Assembly: GCA_019009955.1 (NCBI GenBank)
Contig: CM032228.1
Coordinates: 71,292,001 to 71,356,000, forward strand
DNA length: 64,000 nucleotides
Reading direction: 5' to 3'
Source: Riptortus pedestris
Taxonomy: Eukaryota; Arthropoda; Insecta; Hemiptera; Alydidae
The stretch's first letter is position 1, and every line of letters starts with the position of its first letter. The notes under the pieces are model-generated. The model was not told the origin of the DNA and did not search any database. It saw nothing but the letters and a program-made list of their open reading frames with translations. Below are positions 1 to 13,826 of this stretch, one piece after another. Made by a program: the position numbers and the translations under genes.

Positions 1-707
1 AAATTTCTTTCTTTTTCTATTATACTTACATTTTCAAAATCAAATTTATGGCTGTATTTAATTGGAATATCCATTTGAAGTTTTAATTTTTTTATTGACC
101 ATCCGCCATAGACCTGTTAAGTCTATTCCTGTTTATATAGACTTCTTATTACGTGAGACATAGAGAGTAGATGGATAGATATATCATTGCACCATTCTAA
201 CGTGTGGTGCCCTAGGCAAGAACTTAAGCTACAAGTTATCTTATGCATGGCAATCAACTAGCTAATACTCTGTTAAATTCATCGCCGCCCTGTCTATTTA
301 TTAATATTTTCATTTACCAGTAGAGCTACTACTTTTTCAATTTTATAATTAAAAAAAAATATAATAATTTTAATTTTAATATTTAATGAGGTTTTCTCTT
401 GGAAATATTTTTTATGAATGCTTCATTTTCCTAAAGTTTATTATTAAGTTGGAGTTTAGGATCAATAGAGCTAACTTTGGTTTCAAATCAGTCAAGCATT
501 GCGCAACTACATAAAAATTTAATACAAATTAGAGAGAGAAAAAATTGAACCTGAGTGTTCTACATTAATTGAAATTTGAGATTAAATTCTTTACGATGAT
601 TTCCCTTATGTGATGGTAATTTGTAAATTTGATTATGGAATATTAAATTATATATATTTTTTCTAACAATATCAAAGACATGTTCGTTGAATACATAAAT
701 ATATGTG

Positions 708-742
<35 letters not shown>

Positions 743-750
743 CAATATAT
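1..750. other. Intronic/upstream AT-rich DNA, no gene seen
   Basis: AT-rich sequence lying before the first visible PP1 exon, so presumably intron of that gene. It ends in an (AT)n-(AC)n microsatellite at about 710-742. I see no exon that would encode the N-terminal ~61 residues of PP1; those must lie upstream of the window. Confidence 0.5.
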
Positions 751-1358
751 TGTTGCAAAAATTAAATACATGAATAATCCTTCAGAGAAAGAGAGAGAGA
801 GAGTCGCGTATTTGGAAAGTGTGATGTAGATCAAAGAAGCCGACAGAAGGTCTAGTTCCTTATAGACCCGCCCAGCCCAGTGTCGAAGGGTCCAGACAAT
901 TCCCCTTTTATGTATGCCGACGACCTATATAAAGAACTAGCCAGTCGTGAGCGAGTCAGTTTTCTTCTCAAGTGCTCATATGTGCGTTCGGTGCTACTTA
1001 GTGCAGTGTGGTAAAGTGTTTTTATAAGACGAGCAGTGTTGTGCCGTGACTGTAAGTAACAGTTTAGTGCTGTGTTTAAGACAGTGCAGTGCCGCAAAGT
1101 AAAGGACAGTGCAGTGGTGCCGTCTTTCTGTGAATTTCAGTGACCGTGAGTGAATTATTGGACTGTGTAATCTGAAGAACAGTGACGCTATCAGTGTATA
1201 CTGTGAGTAGTAATTAAGAATAATTACCAAGTGTATTGAGAATTGTGAAATAAATTGTGCAGTGATAAAACTGTGAAACTTGCGAGTATTTAATTTTGCA
1301 ATCCAAAAGAACTCTTATAAAAACGTTTATTACTGGTTTTGGTAATAAAAACGTAACA
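751..1358 (-). mobile_element. Solo LTR, copy 1 (LTR retrotransposon)
   Basis: A 608-bp element beginning TGTTGCAAAAATTAAATAC and ending GTAACA, the TG...CA ends of an LTR. It is flanked by ATAT before and ATAG after, close to a 4-bp target duplication. It contains a TATA-like TATATAAAG near 927 and AATAAA near 1249, compatible with LTR promoter and polyadenylation signals in the plus direction. Two other copies occur in this window. No internal gag or pol is adjacent, so it is a solo LTR. The 4-bp duplication suggests the Gypsy group, which is inference. Strand cannot be fixed without the internal region; by the promoter-like order the LTR itself may read on plus. Confidence 0.7.
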
Positions 1359-1468
1359 ATAGGTATATATCTACCAAGACATCTAATTCAATTTTTCTCT
1401 AGTGTTACTCTAATAAACCGCCAATTCATTTATTTATTTAATATCTTTCTCCTTATCTTTATCTTTAA

Positions 1469-2889
<1,421 letters not shown>

Positions 2890-3066
2890 GTAAACGAAGG
2901 TATAACATAAAATTATGGAAGACTTTCACTGATTGCTTCAATTGCCTTCCAATTGCTGCTATAATTGATGAGAAGATCTTTTGCTGCCATGGAGGATTGA
3001 GTCCTGATCTTCAAGGAATGGAGCAGATCAGGCGAATTATGCGTCCGACAGATGTTCCCGACACTG
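2890..3066 (+). CDS. flw: PP1 beta catalytic subunit, second visible exon
   Basis: Continues the PP1 catalytic domain, about residues 139-198: it begins by completing the Cys codon and reads [17 protein letters not shown] onward. It includes the catalytic [10 protein letters not shown] segment, whose histidine is a metal ligand, and [13 protein letters not shown]. The acceptor is tttcag at 2884-2889; the donor GT is at 3067-3068, splitting a Gly codon (G|GT). Two small differences from the vertebrate protein (Y for F after KRR, G for S in DLQGMEQ) are conservative and typical of an ortholog from another phylum. Confidence 0.95.
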
Positions 3067-3976
3067 GTATAACTTCTTCTATGTATTTGGGAGGGGTGTT
3101 TGTGTTAATGGCTCAATTATTGAGTTATTGCTAAAAGCCTAGGTTTATCTTCCTCCCAGAGGGAGTGGACTGCATTTGTAGGTGGGAAATTGCTGATATA
3201 ATGAATACCTTCTTTTAAATGTTGGAAATTACCCTTTTATTTCTTTAGTGATTGGTTCATATCAGATAAGTATACTCAAATAAATTATAATAAATAAATA
3301 AGGAATTGTCTTTTGTATCGGCCAGTTCGTTATAGCTTCTGTTGAACTGCCATCTGGTTACAGAGACGAAAGCAGATGTCCAGAGATTACTCCCTGGGAG
3401 TTTGAGGATGCCCAGATTCAGACAGACGATGACGTCTGATAATCCCTGAAAGCTGGTCTCAGGAAAGGTCTAATGCTAGTGCTCATAACTAATAATATTT
3501 TAAATTAGCATAGGAAAGGAATTATAATTATGATAATGATAGTAATAATTATTAGATGCGTGGTAGATTTTGAAAAGTTGTTCTGTGGGAATTTAGTTAA
3601 GACAACTCAGTTCCATTATGTAAATTTGGGTAATTATGTATAAGAAGATGTGAAAACGGATATGTTTTTAGAGAGAGCAATCATACCGTTAACAGAATGC
3701 AGACTGGTACCAAGTATATAATATTTGTAGGAATGGAGTTAGGATCCTTCATAATTTATTTCAATATGTTAGAAAAAAGGAAAGAATACTCTGGTGTTGG
3801 CTGTTGAGTATTAACTATTATAGTTTTAATCCATAAGAAGAAAGTGGTACTTTTAAATGAAGTTCCACAACCTCTCCCCAGTTGTGTATATATTACTTTC
3901 GTTCGTATTAGAAAACAGCCCGAGACCAATTGTTGAACCTTTGATAGGATATTTGTTCATACCTCAAAAACAAAAA

Positions 3977-4030
3977 AGTCCATCACTCAGGGGCTGCATA
4001 AACTAAGCAGATTTTCCATGTGAATAGATA
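3977..4030 (-). mobile_element. HINE-like element, terminal fragment
   Basis: About 54 bp matching the GTCCGTCACGCAGGGGCTGC end of the family (here with some changes) and the following AAGCAGATTTTCC. The rest of the element is absent. Confidence 0.6.
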
Positions 4031-4249
4031 AATATACATACAGGTAACACTACCGTTAATGCTCAATAAATTTACAATACAAGTTAATAATATCTACAAC
4101 AGAAAGCGGCTGAATTGTAAACAAACAGGCCAGCCAGTCCAGCCTCGTAGTGCTACATAGATAGACCGGAAAGACAAACAATTAATGAAATGTATCTGAA
4201 TATAACATATTAATTTTATTCAAAACAATTTACTAAAGCTAGTGCTATT

Positions 4250-4809
4250 AGCAGATTTCCCTTAAGGGAAATCAGCTATTGAGGTTGTACTCATGACACG
4301 ATTTTTGAAATTTTTCTTCAAATGTCCATCGATCCTACCCAGGAGATGACGAAAATGAGGTCCGTTCAAAACTGTATATATATATATATATATTTGTCTG
4401 TTGCCGCTCTAGCGGTCGCAATTATTATTTAATCGTTACCAAACTCGATATTTAGTCGTTTTATGTAAAAAGAAAGATCAAGTTAGTTAACGGCTGAAAT
4501 CGGACCAGTGGGAGGGGGGGTTTAGAGGGGAGGTTTTTTGAAAATTCGAAATATCTCTGTTACCATACGCCGGATCAAAAAATTGTAAAGAACCAATCTT
4601 ATTGCAAATTAAATTTACTATAAATATTGTTCTATACTTTTATTCTCTATCTTCAATATTAACCGAGATATTTGCATTTTTATTAAATGTGGGCCGATAA
4701 CGAACGTTTCAGGCCAAAAGCTAGTTCGGCTCTCGTATAGAGATTTCTCTATTGTATAGCTCCACGTGGGAAATCTGCTTAGTTTACGCAGCCCCTGCGT
4801 GACGGACTT
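4250..4809 (-). mobile_element. HINE/Helentron-like non-autonomous element, full copy
   Basis: A 560-bp copy. One end is AGCAGATTTCCCTTAAGGGA, a near-perfect palindrome; the other is the complement of AGTCCGTCACGCAGGGGCTG. A short subterminal inverted repeat, AGCAGATTTCCC, occurs near both ends, and an (AT)n tract sits in the middle. Stem-loop, subterminal inverted repeat and central microsatellite together resemble Helentron-associated INEs (DINE-1 type). It has no coding capacity. Strand is given so that the stem-loop is the 3' end. Confidence 0.7.
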
Positions 4810-4959
4810 TTAATTTGTAATGAACCAGAATCAGTTTTTACTACAATCACTCAAATTTTAGTAATCCAAAAACAAAAGAGGGGGGGTCAACAGGACTTAT
4901 TTGCATATATCTCACAAAGTAAAAGTTCAGTGAAAACAATAATTGGTATTTAGGCTTCG

Positions 4960-5456
4960 AATAATGTGGTTTATTATATAACAGAGTATTGTTTATGTAA
5001 CACAAGTAGAAATGGGGGTTTAGTTCAAGGCTGAAAAATGCAAATATTTCGGTTAATATTCGAGATAGAGAATAAATGTATATAACAATATTTATAGTAC
5101 AATAAGATTTATTCTATACACTTTTACGATCCGACTTATAATAATGGAGATATTTCAAATTTTCAAAATTCTCTCCCTCTAAACCCCTCTCCCCCTGGTC
5201 CGATTTCAGCCGTTAACGAACTTGATCTTTCTTTTTACATAAAACGACTAAATATCGAGTTTGGTAATGATCGAACAAAAATTGCGACCGCTAGAGCGGT
5301 AACAGACAAATATATAGATAGATATAAATATACAGTTTTGAACGGACCTCATTTTCGTCGTCTACTAGGTAGGATCGATGGACATTTGAAGAAAAATTTC
5401 AAAAATTGCGTCATGAGTACGACCTCAATGGCTGATTTCCCTTCAGGGAAATCTGC
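4960..5456 (+). mobile_element. HINE-like element, reverse-oriented copy
   Basis: Same family in the opposite orientation to the neighbouring copy, ending in GATTTCCCTTCAGGGAAATC then TGCTAA. Its outer part resembles the longer variant (AGAAATGGGGGTTTAGTTC region) and the GTCCGTCACG terminus is not found. An (ATAG/AT) tract marks the centre. Confidence 0.6.
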
Positions 5457-5748
5457 TAATTGTAAATCTCAGTATATTTGCATGAGGTCAAATTGGGTGA
5501 TTGTAAATTATGAAGTATGTTACAAAATCAGTCTTATTTCACTATTTCCTCTATAAATTCTAGTTGCATAATTTTTGTAATCATAACTGAATGTTTAGTC
5601 TACTTATATTCTAAACTATTCAGTTAGTTTAGTCTTTTTTCGACTGTCAGTTTAGCCTGTAGCCACATGTATATTAGTAACTTATTTATTCAGAATAAAG
5701 ACATAAATATGGTATTCATTGATAAACGCTTTTTGTGATGTTGGACAG

Positions 5749-5900
5749 GTCTGCTGTGTGACCTTCTCTGGTCGGATCCTGACAAAGATGTTGATGGTTG
5801 GGGAGAGAATGATCGTGGTGTGTCTTTCACATTTGGTGCAAATGTTGTCAGCAAATTCCTTTCTCGCCATGACCTAGATTTGATCTGTCGTGCCCATCAG
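5749..5900 (+). CDS. flw: PP1 beta catalytic subunit, third visible exon
   Basis: Encodes about residues 198-248: [20 protein letters not shown], then a segment with [17 protein letters not shown], ending LICRAHQ with the catalytic histidine. The [16 protein letters not shown] stretch fits the beta isoform (FGADVVSKFLNRHDLD) better than alpha (FGAEVVAKFLHKHDLD). The acceptor is ggacag at 5743-5748; it opens by completing the split Gly codon and closes in phase 0 at CAG, before gtaata. Confidence 0.95.
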
Positions 5901-6036
5901 GTAATAGTTTTTCTTTCTATTTTACCCATATTTTCCTCCCTTAAAATTAATAACTATTTGCATGTTTCTATTGTAAGTGACATATTATATACATTGATAC
6001 TTTAATAACAATTGAACCATTAGAGAAGATATATAT

Positions 6037-6600
6037 GTATACTTGAGTTGGGCAAAATTGTAATTACAATTACAAGTTACAAGTTATAACTACATTAATT
6101 GAAACATAGTTACAATTACAACTACTAATGTTATTGATAATGGGCAACTACATTTTTCAACTAAAGTAATTGTAATTGAAATTTCACAACTACAGTTACT
6201 TTGGTAGTTACTTTAAAAAACTGTGTGAAACACTGACTGAAGTAGTTGAGGCTTTTAAGAAAAAACTACATCCAATGTCTTTGTATTCAAAAGTTTATTA
6301 GATTACATATACTAAATCGTTACAATAACTGAAAATAATTTTAATGCAAATAAAGGAAAACTAACGGAAATAATATGTAAATTCCTTTTTATATTTTCCC
6401 CTGTTGAATGAAATTTTAAAAATTTAAACAAATAAGCCATTAAAATTACTCTTAACTCAGAATTTTTGTCAGACAGGCTATTTGATTTTGGGGCATTTTC
6501 CATCTCGGCAAAAGAAAATAATCGCTCTAATACTCTGCTCCAAAAAATAAGGAGTTCTCTTCCTCACTATCACTTTCACTGCCACTCATTGTAATTTGTT
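6037..6600 (-). mobile_element. hAT-family transposon relic (3' part)
   Basis: On the minus strand a short frame reads LERLFSFAEMENAPKSNS then LSDKNSELRVIL, which resembles the C-terminal end of hAT transposases (VERLFSxxG...LSDxNFExL). Downstream of it lies sequence dense in GTAATTAC-type short inverted motifs and a GTTGGGCAA motif at about 6047, typical of subterminal/terminal regions of this class. There is no intact transposase. The outer boundary at 6037 is approximate. Confidence 0.5.
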
Positions 6601-6604
6601 TCAA

Positions 6605-6650
6605 AATCTTCTCGTTGCCAATGACTAGTCTCATTGGCAACAAGAAGATT
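6605..6650. repeat. 46-bp imperfect palindrome
   Basis: Arms of about 21 bp: AATCTTCTcGTTGCCAATGA and its near-complement ending AACaAGAAGATT, around a CTAG centre. Two mismatches are visible. It could fold as a hairpin or be two inverted transposon ends. Confidence 0.7.
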
Positions 6651-7004
6651 ATAGGGTAGATAGACTGGAGTGCCCTGCGTTCCACTTATATAACTGTTGT
6701 TCCAATTATATAACTAGTATTTATTAGTTGAAAAAGTATTTAAATACTGCTCAACTCTGATGTAAACCTACTATTGCTATTAGTATTTGTTTATTTTAAT
6801 TCTTTTAATATTCTTACTATGATTGCTTTAGTGAAGATAAACATTATTTCATTTATTTTATTTTCCAAATAAGTATACAATTTTCAAAATAGGGTCAATA
6901 TTTATTAAAGCAATTTTTCGTTCATAAAGTTGAGTCTTTGGACATAGGTAGTTCTCTATTTTGTTTTACTATTCTTACCTAAAATATTGAGTCTTCGTGA
7001 TTAG

Positions 7005-7232
<228 letters not shown>

Positions 7233-7811
7233 TAACAGTACCACTTAAATTTATGTGAATTAATATTAACATTTAATTATTACTTTCTACACAAAAAGAC
7301 CAACAAAGGGTGAGAGGCTTCTAGTTCTGTTAAAATTATCTTTTAAAAGTCCAGCAGATTCAAGAAGGGATGATTGAAATTAAACCCAAAGATATTAGTT
7401 TAGTGTATTATTCAATAATAAGTTGTATTTAAAAGTGTTATAAACATTAAATTTGATTAACTGTTAAATTTGAGATGCCCTAATCAACAATTCATTAAAC
7501 CTCATTGAAGCAATAGCAACCTAGTAGGTGTCAAGTTCCATTTCTATATAAGTTATTATATTTCTTATGCAGAATTTCTCCACTTGAGACACAGGAAAGT
7601 TATACAATTTTTATAATCAGACCTTCATGTTAATGAAAAAGGTAGTAAATATTATATACTTCCTGGAAAACGAAATGAAAATTAATTTCCAATCATTAAC
7701 ATTAGGTTTTTTTTCTTTTTTTCTTTCCCCTTTTTAATTTTAATGCAGTTCTACTCAGTTATATGTAATGAAATTATTTCACAATATAGGCACTCTTATT
7801 TTTTGTTCCAG

Positions 7812-7910
7812 ATTCTGAAACCTAGTGAAAAGAAGGCAAAGTATCAGTATGGAGGTTTGAATTCTGGCCGTCCAGCAACACCCGCTAGGAATCCGCAGAA
7901 GAAGAAATAG
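7812..7910 (+). CDS. flw: PP1 beta catalytic subunit, last exon and stop
   Basis: Encodes the 32-residue C-terminal tail, [20 protein letters not shown] followed by [12 protein letters not shown] and TAG at 7908-7910. [19 protein letters not shown] is diagnostic for the beta/flapwing isoform; the alpha isoform diverges here. The tail keeps a Thr-Pro-x-Arg motif (TPAR), the position phosphorylated by cyclin-dependent kinases in other PP1 enzymes (established for the family, inferred here), and a basic KKK end. The acceptor is ttccag at 7806-7811. Confidence 0.95.
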   Translation: MLKPSEKKAKYQYGGLNSGRPATPARNPQKKK

Positions 7911-8747
7911 ACCTGTCAGTCGCTGGTATGAAAACTGTGATTATAGAAATTATTATGTTCATGAAAGAATCATCTTGAATTATGTATATAATTGATAAAG
8001 ATAACTGAATTGAGTTAAATTTTAAAAAAATATGTTAAAAAAAAGAGGTTTTGTAAACTAAGCATAATTTCTATCTAGCAGAGTATGACACAATCTTGAT
8101 CACATCATGCCATATATTGTATGTTTTTAGTAAAAATCCGAAGAGTAGAAGTGGGGGTTTACTGATGCCTGAAAACAAGCTCATTTAATATTTGAGCTAC
8201 AAAAAGATGTATATACCAACAATTGTAGATCATCAATAGTTAAACAAGATTGGTTCTATAACATTTTTTAGTACGTCTCATCATAACAGAGATGTTATGA
8301 TTTTTCGAATGAATTCAGTATCTGGTATTTATTTCCCATTAAGTGGTTCATGAAATAACAGCTTATTGAAAATATGGCATGAGAAGGAGAGGGATTTTAC
8401 TGAAGAACACTTAAGAAATGCCAATATCTCTGTTAATATTCTAGACAGAGAAAAAATGTATATAACAACATTTTTACGTAATAACATTTGCAATAAGATT
8501 AATTCTATATAATCAGCTAAAATGAAAAAAACTGAAAAATTGTCTTCAAAAGCAAACTTTTAAATTATGTGTGAAACTTCTTTGAGTCATTTTTTTTAAA
8601 TTAGTTGGCCTGCTATTGATAATGGGTTTTAACTGTGGCCCAATTAAAACCACTCATCACTGTGAAGACCATTGTTTTCAGATTTATCTGTGCCGGCTCT
8701 TGGAATGAATTTAACAAAAGTCTTATTTATGGGTTTTCCAAAAATAT
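7911..8747 (+). other. Probable 3' UTR start and degenerate repeat
   Basis: Sequence directly after the PP1 stop, presumably the start of a 3' UTR. About 8150-8340 resembles the longer HINE-like variant in reverse orientation (TAGAAGTGGGGGTTTACTG, then the TTGGTTCTATAAC region) but is strongly decayed. I cannot place the polyadenylation site. Confidence 0.4.
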
Positions 8748-9244
8748 TGTTGCGAAAGCTACGTACATGAAAAAGTATACAGAGTTAATCTGTATTTAAG
8801 AAATACGATCTAGATGAAAGGAACCAACTGAAGTACGAGGACCGTTCCTTTGAACAATCGGCCCTTTCTTTTGATCAACCACCCGTCTATAAAAGTGACA
8901 CAGCTCGCTCGAGAGTTAGTTTGTTCTCAGTTCTCTTCAAGTGAATTACGGTGTGTTCAGCGCAGCTTTATTGAACAGTGCTTTTAGTTTCGGTACAGTG
9001 TTTTATATAAAGAACAGTGTAGTCTTGTGTTTATGTAAAGAACAGTTTAGTGCCCTGTTTATACAAAGAACAGTGCAGTGCCATGTTCTTTGTGAGGATC
9101 ATGTAGTGCAGGGTTTTAGCAGATTTCCCTTAGGGGAAATCAGCTATTGAGATTGTACTCATGACGGAATTTTCGAAATTTTTCTTCAAATGTCCATCGA
9201 TCCTACCTAGTAGATGACGAAAATTAGGTCCGTTCAAAACTGTG

Positions 9245-9281
<37 letters not shown>

Positions 9282-9912
9282 CTGTTACCGCTCTAGCGGT
9301 CGCAATTTTTGTTTAATCGGTACCAACCTCGATATTTAGTCGTTTTATGTAAAAGAAAGATCAAGTTCGTTAACGGCTGAAATCGGACCAGTGGGAGGGG
9401 GAGTTTAGAGGGGAGGATTTTCGAAATATCTCCATTACTATACGTCGGATCGAAAAATTGTACAGAACCAATCTTATTGCAAATTAAATTTACTATAAAT
9501 ATTGTCATATACATTTTTTCTCTATCTTGAATATTAACCGAGATATTTGGATTTTTATTAATTTGGGGCGCCTAACGGACGAGAGTTACTTTCCCGCCAA
9601 AAGCTAGTTCGGCCGTTTCCTTCACTGGCTCGGCTCTTGTGAAATTTCTCTATTGTAAAACTTCACGTGGGAAATCTGCTTAGTTTACACTGCCCCTGCG
9701 TGACGGACTTTTTGTGAACTTCAATGACGTTAGTTATTGTACTGTGCAATAAGAAGTGAAGTTATCAGTGCATACTGTGAGTAATAGTTAAGAGTAATTT
9801 ACCAAGTTTGTAGTGCCAAATAAATTGTGCAGTGATAAAGCTTGTGTGTTTAATTTTGCATCCAAAAGAACTATAATAAACAACGTTTATTATTTTTTTA
9901 ATAAACATAACA
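8748..9912. mobile_element. Solo LTR, copy 2, split by a HINE-like insertion
   Basis: Begins TGTTGCGAAAG, ends AACATAACA, and is flanked on both sides by ATAT (8744-8747 and 9913-9916), a perfect 4-bp target duplication. Without the nested element (9118-9710) it is about 572 bp, matching the other two LTRs. A CTATAAAAG TATA-like box lies at about 8887 and AATAAA near 9822. No internal retrotransposon genes are beside it. Confidence 0.75.
9118..9710 (-). mobile_element. HINE/Helentron-like element nested in the LTR
   Basis: Full 593-bp copy with AGCAGATTTCCCTTAGGGGA at one end and the complement of AAGTCCGTCACGCAGGGGC at the other, with a central (AT)n. Comparison with the two uninterrupted LTR copies shows it entered a T-run (GTTTT | ... 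| TTTGTGAAC) without an evident long target duplication. Confidence 0.75.
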
Positions 9913-12900
9913 ATATATTGAAATTATCTTGTGCATGTATGTGTTATTGTTTGTCAACAAAAATAATATAAAATAGAAATTCAGAATTATATTTAACACA
10001 TTGACTGCCCAATGCGAGAGAACTCGTATTAGCGCTGTTCCCTCTGGACAGAAGAGCTTTGTCCAATAATAGCCGACTACAAGATAATTCGTAGGCACCT
10101 TTTTTCTACAAGAAACATCCTGTAAACGTTTTCATGATTGTTACGCATCAGAATTAGTATTTTTAATAATATAATACGATTAAGTCGATTTGGCTTCTTA
10201 GATTCGTGGACCGGAACCTGAAAAGTGCTGTGGCAGTCAATGTTTTAAATATTATAAAATTTAAATATTTCTTTTGGTGAAACATAACAATTTATCACAA
10301 TTACAAATCACCTTTTTGTGAATATTACAATCTCCTCCTTTATGATCTTCAAATATTATCCCAATTCCACAAATAAAATTCATTTAATTCAAGAGAATTA
10401 AATCGAGAGATCTTTGTAGGGTGTCGTTTTCAAGAGCAAAATCTCTTTTCTAAGTTTTTTAAACCAAGCCTAGCAGCATGGATAAACTTCATCTGACTCC
10501 TCTATTCAACATTGGGGATCAATTGCTTTGTGTTATTTTGTAAATTGTACCTCGGAATAGCATGAATTGTCATGGTTAACTCACTCGTGTTAAAAAATAG
10601 AGTAAAGTAAGGAAGTGCCTTTTTGTGTGGGATGATGTAATCCCATTCAAAAATTTCAGGTTAGAGATCATATGAAATAAGTAAATTATTTTGGTGATGG
10701 TACCTTAAAATATCTTTTAATATACAAGATGGCATTCTTAAAAGATTTTTTTTTCCCTAGGAGATATTTTCTATTGTTTGTGGAATGAAGGCGAGGGGAG
10801 AAGAAGGGAATGACTGAATAGATGGCTACGGCTGGCGACTGACTACAAGAGTGTTTGGGATCTGGAGGGCAGAATGTCTTCTGACTGCTTTTCTTATCAT
10901 TTAATGAATTTAGATTTGGACAAAAGAAAATTTTCGCTTTATTTTAAGAAGATTAACTGTTCCGTCTGTCAACTATCCTCATGTTATTTATTCCTTTTTA
11001 CTTTCCATGTTAATATATTCATGATTGAATGCAAAGTACTTCCCAATTTATAATGTAGAAACTTTTAAATGATAATATTGATATTATATATTTCTATATA
11101 TACATATATTCCCTTGTGTGTGTCTGACATTCTATTCTACTTATATTCACATATCACATTTGCATCTAATGTAATCTAACTTTTTAAAGGTTTTCATTGT
11201 TCAGTTAAATATTGATGAATTATGTAGTGCACTGATAGATTGTTGTAGATGTGTATATTCATTTCTTTCACTTGAAGAAACCACTAAAGAAATTCACTAT
11301 AAATATATTATATTGTTTATAACACTATACATTGCAGTTGCGAAAGAAAAAAATAAATCTTAAAGATTATTATGGCTTGTTTTGAGCTATGCGTGCCATG
11401 AGTCATATGGTGAAATATGAGTAAGACTTCTGCTTGAGAGCGGCCACGGCAGTGTAACGTAAATACATCACTACTAGTCACTTCCTTTTTGCCCTGTCCT
11501 CCAGCTCACTTCTTCTCTCTGTCACCAGCTAAGACATAAACTTCAGACTCTTTGTGTATAAATGTGAATATTAATGTGGGAAATTTTATTTATTATTATT
11601 TTATATATATATATAGATATATTTAGAGATTATACATATGTATAAAGATTTAGTATTGAAAATGACTGTGTTTAGTGTAAGTAATATATTTTCATTTTTA
11701 GTCAATTTTTTTTCTTTTTATGTAAAATGAGAACAAAATTTTAACGATTCCCTGGTTATTTGTTATTATTTATGTAGGCATAGTTTTCTCTAAATCATCT
11801 CCCCTCCTCATTCATTAAAGCTTTCTCTTCCATTTATATTAAATGCAATTTTTAAAGCTTTAAACTTTGAAACTATTATTAGATAAAACACCTTATTCAA
11901 TTTATTATACATTGCTGGTTAAACAGGTGAGATAAATCTGTACTTTGTTAAAGCTATATTCTGTGACTTATTAAAATAGTAATTAAATACTTTTATTTTT
12001 AAATTTTAAATACTTTTACCATTGAAACATCCTTAAAAATATTCATTCTTAAAAAAAAGTCCTTATTTGAAAGTTAATATTGTCATAAAGAATTCAGATA
12101 ATGCAATTAGTTAAAGGAAAGTATGGAGTCAAGTTATGCCCCCTTCATTATTATAGCAATGCAATGCCCTACTGTTGAAAGAACGTCAAAACTTATCAGT
12201 TTTGTCTCAGGCTCTACCTTCCTTTAGTACTATAATTTCAGAGCCAATATCTCAAAGCAATGTTTTGGTGCTATTATCTTTATGCACTATAATTTTAACA
12301 ATTATTATTTGTTATGAGCAATTCCTTGTGTATATAAATACACATTTTATTTGTTACTATTTGTAAAATATAAAGGACTATTAATGTGCTTTAAAGAAAG
12401 CGGACCGACCATTTGCATTTCAATCCCATCTTTGTGGATAATTAAGCAAATAATTTTATTAGTTTTAACAAGATGTAATAAATTTATATTTTTGTGAAAC
12501 TTAGCAGAGGCTCAAAAATATTTTATAACTTGTATTTCATAATATGTAAATAAGAGTACTAATTTAGATTTTCTTCTGTTTTATGGATTTACTAAGACAG
12601 AGAAAAGAAGAGTTGTAGATGGAATAATCCATCTGTAAAAATTATCCAATTTTATTTTATCATTATAATCATTTACTCAACATTTTCTTTTCCATGATTT
12701 CAGTTGCTATTCGTAACTTGTTATTGATATCTCACAATTCAATTGTGTTAGGAGTCCCAATTAAGTGTAACTCCCATTTTCCCCCTGACTGATATGTTCC
12801 ACTATTGTTTAAGAGGAAAAAAATTTACATTGTGACACAATCCAAAGTTCTGCACTTATAATGAGAATTTTCATGTTTGATGTAAATATAAATCTGTGTC

Positions 12901-13825
12901 TGTTAATAGTTTTTTTTTGCATGCATTGAAAACCTAATCCCTGGTAATATTCAGGATAGTACAGAAATATCCTTGTGTTAAAGTCTATGGTATTTGAATT
13001 GAGTCTCGGTATTTTTAAAGGTTATGTTCAAATAAATTTATAACTTACTTTAGAGGCACTGCTAGAAAATGAGTTTCTTATGCCCCTTCAAATGACCCTG
13101 GTAAAAATAGTTCTTTCTAATATTGTTGGGAAATAACTTCAAATTCATTTCTTAAGTATATTCAATGATCCTTATTCACAGTTTAAAGCTTTGCAATTTT
13201 AAGTTTCTCAGATTAAATAATTGTTACTTAGTTTTTGAATTACTATGGTTTCAAACACAATAGGTAAATAAGGCCCTATAGGTAACAGCACAGCAAGCTC
13301 ATTATTTGTTGTCACAAATGAGATAAATAAGAGAATTCTTCAATATCACAGGAAAAAATTAAATCATGGTCACCACCCTTATACATTTCTTAAATGGGCC
13401 ATAGTGTCTTCTATACCATATATAAATGTCCTTTATCCTTCACACAATTGAGATTCATACCTGACACTTGATATTATTTTTAAAAAAGTTCCTAGCACTG
13501 CCTTTTGTTAATATATGTATTTTACTTCAATGCTGACAATTTCTTTTGGAACCATTTGTTTTTACAAGTTGGTAAGCGAATGTACATTAACTCCTATGTA
13601 GCAGTCAACTCTACTCCATGTGATTCTCTGATATAGCATTCAGGTGAAATTGTTCAGTGTGCTCATTTAACATTTTCAAGGTATTATGTGTAGATTCAAC
13701 TGGGTCACCCTGGTGAGAGTAGAATAGCAGTTGCATGTAATGTCAGGAGTGAAGGAAGTAGTCTCTAACAGTCTTTTATTAGCTGCAGTTATCGAGATGA
13801 TTTACGTAGTTTAATGACATGATTT
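9913..13825. other. 3.9-kb gene-poor region after PP1
   Basis: AT-rich, mostly free of the repeat families seen elsewhere, with no convincing exon or RNA gene. It may be a long PP1 3' UTR or intergenic DNA. Several AATAAA-like signals are present (for example near 10370 and 11351), but none can be chosen from sequence alone. Confidence 0.4.
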
Positions 13826-13826
13826 T

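Larger units (their letters stand above)
3067..5748 (+). other. flw: PP1 intron with two HINE-like insertions
   Basis: A 2.7-kb intron. It holds a HINE-like fragment (3977-4030), a full-length HINE-like element (4250-4809) and a reverse-oriented copy (about 4960-5456). A GC-richer patch at about 3310-3480 is unassigned. No exon is seen inside. Confidence 0.7.

Noticed and set aside
560..834. Minus-strand open frames with repeated Val-Cys and Ile-Tyr runs
   Set aside because: They are translations of an (AC)n/(AT)n microsatellite; the same applies to open frames over the AT and CA tracts near 16.7, 21.7, 30.1, 40.3, 48.8 and 50.6 kb.
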